64,000 bases of DNA from CBDBJQ01 sp965206405. GTDB lineage: Bacteria; Pseudomonadota; Alphaproteobacteria; UBA8366. The stretch lies in contig CBDBJQ010000006.1 in NCBI GenBank assembly GCA_965206405.1, positions 2,046,001 through 2,110,000 of the forward strand. The letters are read 5' to 3'. Position numbers and translations under genes: made by a program. The notes under the pieces are model-generated. The model saw nothing but the letters and a program-made list of their open reading frames with translations. It did not search any database and was not told the DNA's origin. Below are positions 9,054 through 17,904 of the stretch, in pieces (the stretch's first letter is position 1; each line of letters opens with the position of its first letter).

Positions 9054-9875
9054 TCAGAACCCAAAACTGCGACGTACGAAACCCGCGAATGACCGGCGCT
9101 CGCATTGCGCCACCTGGCGGGCCTTGTCTTCCGACCAACCATAGAATTTCGCCTCTCCGTGGAGATCAGTATCGCGCTGCCGTTTCATCGGATTGCATTC
9201 GGCGCGGCGGCGATCGTAGGCTTCGATCTCGGCAGCCAGATCCCCGTCACCATAGCGGTCGCGATGAACCAGCATCCTTGGTGGCAGCCGCAGGCTGACC
9301 CAGGGCTCACCCTCCGGCCAACCGACACACAGCCCCGCAACCGGGAACACGCCGTCAGGCAGGCCCGTCAGCGCCGCGATTTCCTCGACCGGCTCGCGCA
9401 CGGCGCTGATCGGACAGCACCCGAGACCCTCCGCCTCGGCAGCGCGGATGAAAGCCTGGAGAGTGAGAGCGGAATCGACGGTCGCGTTGAAGAACGCATC
9501 AAGCGGCTCATGGGCGAAATCCTTGCCACGAAGCTCGCAGATCTGGCGGATGCGGCGGCCGTCGCCGCAAAACAGCAAGAACACCGGTGCATTCGCGATC
9601 CATGGCATCGACGGAATCAACTCGGCGATGCGGTTCTTGTTTTCCTGTTCGGTAACGTTGATCACTGCGATCTGCATCAGATCCGACTTGGTCGGGGTTG
9701 ATAGAGCCGCGGCAAGCAGAAGGTCGAGCAGATCTTCTGAAACCCGCTCTGGCTTCCAGCGCCGGAACGATCTGTGGCTCAGCATCCGGGCAAGTTCCCC
9801 CGAGGCTTCCCGGGCGGCGCCAAGCGCCGTCGCCTCCCCGTACCGCGCCTCGTACAGCTCTGCCAATGTCGCCAT
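9054..9875 (-). CDS. Nitroreductase-family flavoprotein
   Basis: The 273-residue protein has the FMN-dependent nitroreductase fold: an early HRSFRRWKPERV motif (FMN phosphate binding, about residues 33-44) and a late GLGCCPISAVREPVEEI segment. Length and motif spacing fit the NfsA/FRP branch of NADPH oxidoreductases. The physiological substrate is unknown; members reduce nitroaromatics, quinones or flavins. It lies 118 nt downstream of soxG on the same strand and is separated from it by a 17-bp repeat array. It may be transcribed with the sarcosine oxidase genes or independently. AGGAG is found 10-14 nt before the ATG. Confidence 0.85.
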   Translation of the reverse strand: MATLAELYEARYGEATALGAAREASGELARMLSHRSFRRWKPERVSEDLLDLLLAAALSTPTKSDLMQIAVINVTEQENKNRIAELIPSMPWIANAPVFLLFCGDGRRIRQICELRGKDFAHEPLDAFFNATVDSALTLQAFIRAAEAEGLGCCPISAVREPVEEIAALTGLPDGVFPVAGLCVGWPEGEPWVSLRLPPRMLVHRDRYGDGDLAAEIEAYDRRRAECNPMKRQRDTDLHGEAKFYGWSEDKARQVAQCERRSFAGFVRRSFGF

Positions 9876-9893
9876 CGCCTGTCCGCTCCTTAA

Positions 9894-9960
9894 CCTTGCC
9901 TTGTCGGGAACCTTGCCTTGTCGGGAACCTTGCCTTGTCGGGAACCTTGCCTTGTCGGGC
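9894..9960. repeat. 17-bp tandem repeat, four copies
   Basis: CCTTGCCTTGTCGGGAA is repeated at 9894, 9911 and 9928 without a mismatch. A fourth copy at 9945 differs only in its last bases. It lies between soxG and the nitroreductase gene. Confidence 0.9.
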
Positions 9961-9993
9961 TTGCCGCGCCGGGCATTTTATCCTCAGCCGGGC

Positions 9994-10599
9994 TCAAGCC
10001 GCGTCTTCGTTATCATTGTCATCATTGCCGACCGCATAACCGAACTCCAGAGCGGAAGCGCAGAGCCGGCGCCGGAATGCAGCCGCATAGCTCCTGTTGA
10101 CGTAGACCTCAAAGATCTCGTCGTCGCGCCGGTGCACCAGGAAGCCGATACCGCGCCGGGCGCTGCGGGCGGCAGCACCGGCCGGAAAGGCGCCGGGGTG
10201 AAGATCGATCGGTGTTCCCTTTTGTAGCGTGGCTTCCGCTGATGCACCGCTGACCTGGAACACTGCGATACCGGCGCTGATCTCGAGCCACACGGCCGCC
10301 GATTCGGCACATATATCCTCAAGTGAGATAACCGCCGTACCCATGCCGATCTCGAAGTCGACATCCCCTTTATGGAAGTCGAAAGTGTCATGGGGAGAGC
10401 GGAAGGATGCAATCCACAGACGCTCGGCGCCCACCCGGAACACCGTGATGCCGCCGGCGCCGCCCGCATGGCCGGGGCGCTCGGGAATTTCCCACCCTGT
10501 CCTCTCGCCGATCCGGGCGATGACGCCGGCGAAACTCTCCGGCCAACCCGCAAGCTGGATGATCCTTGGCGACTGGATTTTGGTGAGGCGTACCGACAT
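9994..10599 (-). CDS. soxG: Sarcosine oxidase gamma subunit
   Basis: This is the small gamma subunit of heterotetrameric sarcosine oxidase, which oxidises sarcosine to glycine and passes the methyl group to tetrahydrofolate. The 201 residues show the GcvT-like gamma-subunit layout, with conserved pieces RIIQLAGWP near the N-terminus, IEVS-like DLSH-equivalent segments in the middle and VHRRDDEIFEVYVNRSYA near the end. It starts 4 nt after the soxA stop, the usual last position of the operon. The end (GNDDNDNEDAA) is a low-complexity acidic tail. Confidence 0.88.
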   Translation of the reverse strand: MSVRLTKIQSPRIIQLAGWPESFAGVIARIGERTGWEIPERPGHAGGAGGITVFRVGAERLWIASFRSPHDTFDFHKGDVDFEIGMGTAVISLEDICAESAAVWLEISAGIAVFQVSGASAEATLQKGTPIDLHPGAFPAGAAARSARRGIGFLVHRRDDEIFEVYVNRSYAAAFRRRLCASALEFGYAVGNDDNDNEDAA

Positions 10600-10603
10600 C
10601 CGC

Positions 10604-13600
10604 CTAACCCTCCACTTCCGGCACGAAAACCGGATCCGAGACGCGCACCGCCACGTTTTTCTCCTTCACCGTATGGCACGCATAGAGCGTCGTGCCGATC
10701 CGTGATACGCCGCCCTCGACGAGGGCGAGCGCAATATCGCGCCCGAGCGCGGGGCTCCAAGTCACCGAGGAGACATGCCCCAGCATGTCCCCGTCCGGCT
10801 TCTCGAAGGGGTGTTCGCGAACCAGGCTTCCCGCCGCCAGCCGGTCGGCCGCATCCACGACCGACAGTCCGACAAGAGACGGACGTCCGGGATCGATCAG
10901 CGCCGGGCGGCGCATCAGGACGCTGCCGACAAACGGCCGGTCTTTGCGCGCCAGGCCGGCCAGATTGAGATCCGCCAGGGTGGTGCGGCCGTCGATCTCC
11001 GGGCCGGCGACATGGCCGCGCTCGATGCGCAGGATTCCCATCGCCTCGGTGCCGTAGACGTCGACATCCAGCTTTTCTGCGTCTGAGCCTTCTGCATCCG
11101 GGCCCTCTGCGCATACCAGCACATGCTCCCAGACCCTCTCACCGCAATCCGCCGGCGCGTAGATCTCGTAGGCCAGCGCCCCGGAATAGCTGGCGCGGAG
11201 AACCCGCACCCTCACATCATCGATCCGCCCCTTGCGGATGTGCATCCGGGGAAATGCATCCGCAGTAAAATCGATCCCGTCTACCGCACGCGAGAGCAAC
11301 GCCCGACTCTCGGGGCCGGCAACGGCGAAGGCGGCCCAGCAATCGGTCGTGTCGGTGAGATGCACGCGCAGTTCCGGCCACGCCGTCTGCAACAGGAATT
11401 CCATGTGCAGGAGCACATGTCCGGTATGGGCCGTGGTGGTGGTCAGGAAGAAATGATCCTCGACGAGGCGCGAAATCGTGCCATCATCGAGAACGAAGCC
11501 ATCCTCGCGCAGCATCACACCATAGCGAACCCGACCCGGCGCGAGTGCGGCACAGCGATTGGCAAAGACGCGCTCGAGAAATTCGGCCGCATCCGGGCCC
11601 TGGACATCGATCTTGCCAAGGGTCGACACATCGGCGAGACCAACGGAACGACGGACATGTGCCGCCTCCCGCCGCCAGGCCTTCTCGGCTGTCTCACCAG
11701 GGCGCGGATAGTACTCCGGCCGCATCCAGGCGCCGGCCTCGGTCATCACCGAGCCACGGCGCTCGTGCCAGCCATGCATCGGCGATAGTCTCTCGGGCAT
11801 AAAATCCCGCCCGGTGTTGAACGCCGTGATGGCACCCATGGCGACAGGTGTATAGGGCGGGCGATAAGACGTGGTGCCGACGGTGCCCGGCCCGATACCC
11901 CGGGCGGCGGCGAGAATGTCGATTCCGGCGATGTTCGAGAGCTTGCCCTGCTCGGTGCCCATTCCCAGCATCGTATAGCGCTTGGCGTGCTCGACCGATT
12001 CATAGCCCTCGCGCTGTGCGAGCGCGATGTCGCGGACCGTGACGTCGTTCTGCAGATCGACAAAACTGCGGGCGGCGCCCGCTGCGCTCATAGGGGCTGC
12101 GCCCAGGGAAGTTGGATCCATGGGAACCGGCGTGGAAACGGAGTCCGGTGACAGGATACCGTCGAAAAGCGACGGTTCTGCGGCCATCCCCTCCCCGGCA
12201 CCTTCTCCAGCGCCTCCTCCGGCGTTCTCTCCGGGAGAAAATCCGGCAAAGCACGCCGCATCGCGACCGGCGGCTTCGCCTGAGGCGATGCGATCCTGCA
12301 GTGATACCGCGCCGGCCAGCGTGCCGGCAAGGAACTGGCCCTCAGCCTCGAGCGGCCCGGGGCTGAACCCGCCTTGCTGTGCATCGAACACCGGCCGGCT
12401 GCCAGCCTGTGCCGTCAGGTGAAGCGTCGGCGCCTCGCCGCCGGAGACACACAGAAGATCGCAGCGAATCCGATGCCGACGTCCGTCCGGCGTGCGCAGG
12501 TCCACATGCCGCAGACGACCGAACCCGCCGGCGCCCAGCACGTCCGCCCCCGCCAGAACCGGAATCCCCATCTCGCGCAGACGATCGGCGGTGGCAGGCG
12601 GTGTCTCTCTGAGTTCCGCCAGTGCCGCCACCTCGATGCCCGCTTCGGCCATCTCGGCTGCGGTCTCATAGGCCTCGTCGCCGCAGGTCGCCACCACGGC
12701 GCGCCCGCCGGCGGCAACACCGTACTGGTTGCAGTAGCTGCGCGCCGCCGAGGCGAGCATCACGCCCGGGAGATCGTTGTTGGGAAAGACCAGCGGCTGC
12801 TCGATCGATCCGGTGGCAAACACCACGCTGCGCGCGCGTGCGATCCGGTAGCGCTGCCGCAGCACCGCAGAGTCGGAATTATTGTGGCCCGAACCACTTC
12901 CGCCGGAATCATGGGGCAGGCGCTCGCACAGGCCGAACACGTTGCTGTCATACTGCCCGAAGACCGTCGTCCGAGTCAGGCAGGTCGCCGCTGGCAGCGC
13001 GGCAAGATCCGCCTCCATGCTGCCGATCCGGTCCCCGGATGCTTCCCCGGGCACTGCCTTGCGGCGCAAACGCCCGCCAAGCGATGGGTTCTCGTCGACC
13101 AGCAGAACCCGGGCGCCGCATTCGCCCGCCGCGCGTGCCGCAGCGAGACCCGTTGCACCGCCGCCGATAACCAGGACGTCGGGGAAATCATGGGTTTCCT
13201 CGTAGCGGTCCGAATCCGCTTCCAGCGCCATCGCGCCGAGGCCGGCGGCGCGACGGATGAGTTTTTCATAGACCGGCTCCCAGAAGGCGCGAGGCCACTT
13301 GAAGGTCTTGTAATAGAATCCCGCCGGCAGAAGCGGCGCGGCCAGGCGGACGGCGGCCAGCGCATCAAACCGCAGCGACGGCCACCGGTTCTGGCTCTCT
13401 GCAACCAGGCCGTCGCGCAGCTCGACCATCGTGGCGGCAAGGTTCGGGGTTCGATGACCGTCCTCGATGACAGATACCAGCGCGTTCGGCTCCTCCGGCC
13501 CGGCGGTCATGACACCGCGGGGACGGTGATATTTGAAGCTGCGCGCGAACAGTACGGTTCCAGCGGCGAGCAGGGCCGAAGCGAGCGTGTCGCCGACAAA

Positions 13601-13690
13601 ACCCTGATAGGACCGGCCATCGAACACAAAACGCAGCGGCCGGCTGCGGTCTATGCGGCCGCCGGCGGCCAGGCGACGGGGCCCGGTCAT
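10604..13690 (-). CDS. soxA: Sarcosine oxidase alpha subunit
   Basis: This 1028-residue protein is the alpha chain of heterotetrameric sarcosine oxidase. Domain order is a ferredoxin-like N-terminal domain (FDGRSYQGFVGDTLASALLAAG, about 24-45), a NAD-binding Rossmann domain (VLVIGGGATGLAAARAAGE, about 172-190), a linker, and a C-terminal GcvT-like folate-binding domain from about residue 620. Alpha subunits are usually 960-1005 residues. The extra length includes a Gly/Glu/Ala-rich insert near residues 485-510, coded by a stretch of short degenerate DNA repeats (about 12180-12240). The start overlaps the soxD stop by 4 nt. Confidence 0.93.
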   Translation of the reverse strand: MTGPRRLAAGGRIDRSRPLRFVFDGRSYQGFVGDTLASALLAAGTVLFARSFKYHRPRGVMTAGPEEPNALVSVIEDGHRTPNLAATMVELRDGLVAESQNRWPSLRFDALAAVRLAAPLLPAGFYYKTFKWPRAFWEPVYEKLIRRAAGLGAMALEADSDRYEETHDFPDVLVIGGGATGLAAARAAGECGARVLLVDENPSLGGRLRRKAVPGEASGDRIGSMEADLAALPAATCLTRTTVFGQYDSNVFGLCERLPHDSGGSGSGHNNSDSAVLRQRYRIARARSVVFATGSIEQPLVFPNNDLPGVMLASAARSYCNQYGVAAGGRAVVATCGDEAYETAAEMAEAGIEVAALAELRETPPATADRLREMGIPVLAGADVLGAGGFGRLRHVDLRTPDGRRHRIRCDLLCVSGGEAPTLHLTAQAGSRPVFDAQQGGFSPGPLEAEGQFLAGTLAGAVSLQDRIASGEAAGRDAACFAGFSPGENAGGGAGEGAGEGMAAEPSLFDGILSPDSVSTPVPMDPTSLGAAPMSAAGAARSFVDLQNDVTVRDIALAQREGYESVEHAKRYTMLGMGTEQGKLSNIAGIDILAAARGIGPGTVGTTSYRPPYTPVAMGAITAFNTGRDFMPERLSPMHGWHERRGSVMTEAGAWMRPEYYPRPGETAEKAWRREAAHVRRSVGLADVSTLGKIDVQGPDAAEFLERVFANRCAALAPGRVRYGVMLREDGFVLDDGTISRLVEDHFFLTTTTAHTGHVLLHMEFLLQTAWPELRVHLTDTTDCWAAFAVAGPESRALLSRAVDGIDFTADAFPRMHIRKGRIDDVRVRVLRASYSGALAYEIYAPADCGERVWEHVLVCAEGPDAEGSDAEKLDVDVYGTEAMGILRIERGHVAGPEIDGRTTLADLNLAGLARKDRPFVGSVLMRRPALIDPGRPSLVGLSVVDAADRLAAGSLVREHPFEKPDGDMLGHVSSVTWSPALGRDIALALVEGGVSRIGTTLYACHTVKEKNVAVRVSDPVFVPEVEG

Positions 13691-14010
13691 GTTTCTTCGC
13701 CCGCTGGGCCCTCTGGGCCCTCTGGGCCCGCCCCCTGCCTCGGCTCAACTGCCGATGTCCGGGCCCGGATGACCGAGAGAATTTTATGGGTCGCCGTGTC
13801 GCGTTGGACCACCAGCCATTCCCGGCAACCGCCCGTATGGCACCAGAACTCCCGGTGGATCCCCTTGGGATTGCCGCGCAGATAGACGTAGTCGTGCCAG
13901 GTTCCGGGATCGGCGTTGTCAGGCGCGGGGCGCCGAAGCCCGGCGTCTCCGCCATAGGCGTATTCGGCGTGATCGCGCAGACCACAGAACGGACAATCGA
14001 TGCGCAGCAT
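13687..14010 (-). CDS. soxD: Sarcosine oxidase delta subunit
   Basis: This is the 107-residue zinc-binding delta subunit. Cys6 and Cys9 (CPFCG) with Cys57 and Cys62 (CHTGGC) give the expected metal site, and YVYLRGNPKGIHREFW is the conserved core. The C-terminal 15 residues contain Gly-Pro-Glu-Gly-Pro repeats coded by a GGGCCCTCT DNA repeat, which probably reflects the same repeat expansion seen elsewhere in this window. The gene lies between soxB and soxA in the standard soxBDAG order. Confidence 0.92.
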   Translation of the reverse strand: MLRIDCPFCGLRDHAEYAYGGDAGLRRPAPDNADPGTWHDYVYLRGNPKGIHREFWCHTGGCREWLVVQRDTATHKILSVIRARTSAVEPRQGAGPEGPEGPAGEET

Positions 14011-14027
14011 GACCCGCTCCCGCCCGC

Positions 14028-15287
14028 CTACTGGTGCCAGGGCTCCGGCCCAGTGCCACTTTCCTCCAGCACTGCGCCGGAAGAAAAGCGGTCGAGCGTG
14101 AACCGTTCATTGAGTGGATGCGGCTGGTCGCGGGCAACCGTATGGGCGCAGCACCAGCCCGAGGCGAGGGTTGCCTTGAATCCGCCATAGCACCAGCCAC
14201 CGTTGATATAGAGCCCGTCGAGGGGCGCGCGGCAGATGAGCGGGCTTCCGTCCATCGTCATGTCGACCGCCCCGCCCCAGCTACGCTGGAAGCGAATACG
14301 CGACAGACCGGGCATTATGGCCACACCCGCCTTCATCACGTCCTCGACGCCCGCAAGATTGCCGCGCTGGGCGTAGGAGTTGTACCCGTCGGGATGACCG
14401 CCAAAGACCAGCGTCCCCTTGTCCGACTGGCTGATGTAGAAGTGGTATGCGCCGCAGGAGATCACGGTATCCAGGATCGGTTTCAAGGGTTCCGACACGA
14501 AGGCCTGGAGCACATGGGTTTCGATCGGCAGGGTCAGTCCGGCCATCTCTGCCAGGTGACTGGTATGGCCGGCGGCGGCGAGAACGACCTTGTCAGCCCC
14601 TATCCTGCCGCGCCCGGTCTCCACGCCTGTGATCCGGCCGCCCTCCCGGATGAACCCGGTAACCTCGCAGTTCTGCACGATGTCGACGCCGCACCGGTCG
14701 GCGGCCCGCGCCAGCCCCCAGGCGACCGCGTCATGGCGGGCAATGCCGGCGCGACCCTGCCACAGCGCACCGTGGATGGGAAACCGAGCGTTCGGGGACC
14801 AGTCGAGGAACGGCACCTTCCGGCGCACCTCCTCGCGAGACAGGACATCGGCGTCGATGCCATTGACGCGCATGACGTTGGCACGCTGGGTCAGCGCCGT
14901 CATCTGCCCGTCGGAATGGCCGAGATTGAGCTGTCCGCGCTGGGAGAACATGACGTTGAAGTTCAGATCCCGCGACAACCCCTCCCACAACTGCAGCGAT
15001 TTCTCGAAGAACAGCGTGTTTCCTGGAATCATGTAGTTGGAGCGAATGATGGTCGTATTGCGGCCGGTGTTGCCGCCGCCGAGCCACCCCTTCTCCAGCA
15101 CCGCGACATCGGTGACGCCGTGTTCCTTGGCAAGGTAATAGGCGGTGGCGAGGCCATGCCCGCCGGCACCGACGATGACGACCTGGTAGCGCTGCCGAGG
15201 CGCAGGATCGCGCCAGGCGCGCTGCCAGCGCCGGTGTCCGAAAACCGCATGGCGTGCCAGGCTGAAGACCGAGTAGTGCTGCGCCAT
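14028..15287 (-). CDS. soxB: Sarcosine oxidase beta subunit
   Basis: The beta subunit carries the flavin sites that oxidise sarcosine. The dinucleotide-binding motif VIVGAGGHGLATAYYLAKEHG begins near residue 37 of the chosen protein, and ARHDAVAWGLARAA holds the conserved His region of the family. The C-terminal RFQRSWGGAVDMTMDGSPLI is typical of DadA-like amine oxidases. I chose the ATG at 15287 (MAQHYSVFSLARHAVFG), which gives 419 residues close to the family norm. The open frame reaches 15350 without support. No glyA, folD or purU gene follows the operon here, although such folate genes often accompany soxBDAG. Confidence 0.93.
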   Translation of the reverse strand: MAQHYSVFSLARHAVFGHRRWQRAWRDPAPRQRYQVVIVGAGGHGLATAYYLAKEHGVTDVAVLEKGWLGGGNTGRNTTIIRSNYMIPGNTLFFEKSLQLWEGLSRDLNFNVMFSQRGQLNLGHSDGQMTALTQRANVMRVNGIDADVLSREEVRRKVPFLDWSPNARFPIHGALWQGRAGIARHDAVAWGLARAADRCGVDIVQNCEVTGFIREGGRITGVETGRGRIGADKVVLAAAGHTSHLAEMAGLTLPIETHVLQAFVSEPLKPILDTVISCGAYHFYISQSDKGTLVFGGHPDGYNSYAQRGNLAGVEDVMKAGVAIMPGLSRIRFQRSWGGAVDMTMDGSPLICRAPLDGLYINGGWCYGGFKATLASGWCCAHTVARDQPHPLNERFTLDRFSSGAVLEESGTGPEPWHQ

Positions 15288-15417
15288 TGCCAGAACACTC
15301 CGCGCCCGGCCTACTCCGCTTGATCGCCGGTCCGGGCGCCAGTGTATCACTCCCGGCCCTGTCGTTCCCGCTCGTTGCGCTCACCCATCACTCTCCCTCG
15401 GGGCAGATACGGCGCGA

Positions 15418-15447
15418 TTGGCCATACTGCGGATTCCGGAGTATGAT
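15418..15447 (+). promoter_or_regulatory. Candidate promoter of the MBL-fold hydrolase gene
   Basis: TTGGCC (15418-15423) and TATGAT (15442-15447) are 18 nt apart, about 35 nt before the hydrolase start. They lie in the divergent gap with soxB. Confidence 0.4.
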
Positions 15448-15481
15448 TTCGCGGTCTTTCCGGCCCGCCGAGTGACCTCTC

Positions 15482-16162
15482 ATGAACGACAGCACAACCG
15501 CCGATGCCGGCCTCGCAGGCGTGGTCGTTCCGGTCACGTCGTTTCAGCAAAACTGCTCGATCCTGTGGTGTACCCGCACCCGCCGCGCCGCCACCGTCGA
15601 TCCCGGCGGTGATCTCGACAAGGTTATTGCCGCCGCCGAGGAGCAGAACATTACCTTCGAGAAGATCCTCGTCACCCATGCCCATATCGACCATGCCGGC
15701 ATGGTCGCAGAGCTCTCCGAACGTCTTGGTCTGCCCATCGAGGGACCGCACCGGGAAGACCAGTTCTGGATCGACCGGATTGCCGAATCCGGCGAGCGCT
15801 ACGGTTTCGAAGGTGCCCGTGCCTTCGCACCGGACCGGTGGCTAGAGGACGGCGATTCCGTGACCATCGGCGAGGCCGAACTCGAGGTGCGCCACTGCCC
15901 GGGCCACACGCCGGGCCACATCATCTTCCATCACGCGCCGTCACAGCTCGCCGCGGTCGGTGACGTGCTGTTCCAGGGATCGATCGGCCGGACGGATTTC
16001 CCGCGCGGCGACTATGACACCCTCATCAACTCGATCACGACGCGACTCTGGCCGCTCGGAGACGACGTCACCTTCATCCCCGGCCACGGCCCGCTCTCGA
16101 CCTTCGGGCACGAGCGCAAGACCAACCCTTTCGTCTCCGATCTCGCTCTCGGTCGCGCCTGA
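15482..16162 (+). CDS. MBL-fold hydrolase, glyoxalase II-like
   Basis: The 226-residue protein has the metallo-beta-lactamase fold with the binuclear zinc motif THAHIDHAG at residues 65-73. Later metal ligands are HCPGHTPGH, the Asp of VGDVLF and the His of FIPGHGP. It is nearest to the short glyoxalase II proteins (YcbL/GloC type), which hydrolyse S-lactoylglutathione and lack the C-terminal substrate domain of GloB. It is transcribed divergently from soxB. The exact thioester substrate is inferred only from the family. Confidence 0.87.
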   Translation: MNDSTTADAGLAGVVVPVTSFQQNCSILWCTRTRRAATVDPGGDLDKVIAAAEEQNITFEKILVTHAHIDHAGMVAELSERLGLPIEGPHREDQFWIDRIAESGERYGFEGARAFAPDRWLEDGDSVTIGEAELEVRHCPGHTPGHIIFHHAPSQLAAVGDVLFQGSIGRTDFPRGDYDTLINSITTRLWPLGDDVTFIPGHGPLSTFGHERKTNPFVSDLALGRA

Positions 16163-16227
16163 CAGCGACCGGCCCGCCGCTCTATATATTCCTGTGCTGA
16201 TCCGTTCTTGATTAAGGAGAACACCGC

Positions 16228-17898
16228 ATGGCAGCCAATGCGATCACTGGCCGCTCCGCCTTTCTTTCAATCCTCAAGGATGAAGGCATCACTCATCTCT
16301 TCGGCAACCCCGGCACCACCGAGCTGCCGATCATGCACGCGCTCAGGGAGCACCCCGACCTGACCTACGTGCTCGGCCTCCAGGAATCGCTGGTCGTCGC
16401 CATGGCCGACGGGTTTTCCCGCGCCACCGGACAGCTGGTTTCGTGCAACGTCCATGTCGCACCCGGGCTTGGCAACGCGATGGGTGCTCTCTTCAACGCC
16501 AAGTTCACCGGAACCCCTCTCATCATCACCGCCGGCCAGCAGGAAGTCGGGCACGGGCTGACCGAGCCCCTGCTCTACGATCCACTGGTGCCGCTGGCCG
16601 ACCCCTTGGTCAAATGGGCAACGGAAATTACCCGGCTTGAAGATTTGCCACGCATCATGCGCCGGGCCGCGAAGATCGCTACCACGCCGCCGACGGGCCC
16701 CGTTTTCCTGTCCCTGCCGGGCGACGTCCTCAACCGCGAGGCCGGGATTGATCTCGGCCAGAGCACACGCATCGACACGCGTATACGGCCGGCCGACGCC
16801 ACCCTCGAGGCGCTTGCCGACCGGATCCTCGCCGCCAAGAAACCGATGCTGCTGTGCGGTGACGAAATCGTCAGAAGCGACGCCCTGGCCGAGGCCGCGA
16901 GTCTCGCCAAAACCGTCGGCGCCGCAGCCTGGCAGCAAACCACACCCTACGGTTCGCACTTCCTCTCCAACAATCCCTGTTTCATCGGCACCCTGTCGCG
17001 CGACCAGAAGAATGTTCGCGACATTCTGCAGAACTACGATCTGATGATCGTGATCGGCGCCGATGTGCTGCGGATGTCAGTGTGGAGCGAGATCGATCCG
17101 ATGCCCGAAAACCTGCCCGTCATCCAGATCGGCTTGGATGACTGGGAGATGGGCAAGAACTACCCGGCCGAAATGGCCGTGTTCGGCGACGTCAAGGAAA
17201 CCCTGGCCAGCCTCGTGCCCCTGCTCGAGAAGAAAGGCCGTGCCACGCTCGCCAAGGTGGCCGCGAAGCGCATCGAGGCGATAGCGGCGGATAACTGGAC
17301 ATCGCGGCGCAAGGCGCTGGCTTCCTCGCTCACCGCCAATGCGCCGACTACGCCAATCGATCCAGGCTGGCTGATGCTTCAGCTTACTGAACGGCTCCCC
17401 GATGACGCCATCATTGTCAATGAGGGCGTTACCGCCACCCAGCATCTCAACAGTCTGTATCCCTACCGGGAACGCTACGATTTCCATGGCCTTGCCAGCG
17501 GCGGCATTGGCTGGGGCCTTCCCGCCGCCGTCGGAGTCCAGATTGCGCACCCCCAACGCCCCGTCTGCGCCATCGTCGGCGACGGTAGCGCGATGTACAG
17601 CATCCAGGCGCTGTGGACGGCAGCCCATCTGAAGCTTCCGATGACCTACGTCATTCCCAACAACAACGGCTACCGCATCATCCGACAGCGCCTGCTCTCT
17701 TTCCATGGCGACGACAACTTCGTCGGCATGAAATTCGAGGATCCCGAGATCAACTTCTCTGACCTCGCCGAATCGCTCGGCGTGAAGGCCGAGCGGGTTT
17801 CTGAGCCCGACGCCGTCGGGCCGGCGCTCGAGGCGGCGATCGCCAACCGAAAGGGCCCGAACCTTGTCGAGGTGATGTGCGACGGCCGGGTCGGCTGA
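16228..17898 (+). CDS. ThDP-dependent decarboxylase, benzoylformate decarboxylase-like
   Basis: This 556-residue ThDP enzyme has the three-domain layout of 2-oxoacid decarboxylases. Near the N-terminus, HLFGNPGTTELP places the catalytic Glu in the QE of LGLQESLVVAMADG. The ThDP/Mg motif GDGSAMYSIQALWTAA...NNNGY starts near residue 450. Overall it follows benzoylformate decarboxylase (MdlC) more closely than acetolactate synthase. AAGGAG lies 8 nt before the ATG. No mandelate or aromatic genes are nearby, so the substrate is unproven; oxalyl-CoA decarboxylase-type or unrelated 2-oxoacids cannot be excluded. rsmI follows after 6 nt. Confidence 0.82.
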   Translation: MAANAITGRSAFLSILKDEGITHLFGNPGTTELPIMHALREHPDLTYVLGLQESLVVAMADGFSRATGQLVSCNVHVAPGLGNAMGALFNAKFTGTPLIITAGQQEVGHGLTEPLLYDPLVPLADPLVKWATEITRLEDLPRIMRRAAKIATTPPTGPVFLSLPGDVLNREAGIDLGQSTRIDTRIRPADATLEALADRILAAKKPMLLCGDEIVRSDALAEAASLAKTVGAAAWQQTTPYGSHFLSNNPCFIGTLSRDQKNVRDILQNYDLMIVIGADVLRMSVWSEIDPMPENLPVIQIGLDDWEMGKNYPAEMAVFGDVKETLASLVPLLEKKGRATLAKVAAKRIEAIAADNWTSRRKALASSLTANAPTTPIDPGWLMLQLTERLPDDAIIVNEGVTATQHLNSLYPYRERYDFHGLASGGIGWGLPAAVGVQIAHPQRPVCAIVGDGSAMYSIQALWTAAHLKLPMTYVIPNNNGYRIIRQRLLSFHGDDNFVGMKFEDPEINFSDLAESLGVKAERVSEPDAVGPALEAAIANRKGPNLVEVMCDGRVG

Positions 17899-17904
17899 CG
17901 ACAC

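Noticed and set aside
12374..13885. 503-codon plus-strand frame within soxA
   Set aside because: It is a shadow frame of the well-supported alpha subunit, as are the long antisense frames opposite leuA (5038-5520) and topA/pyrC (59992-61554).
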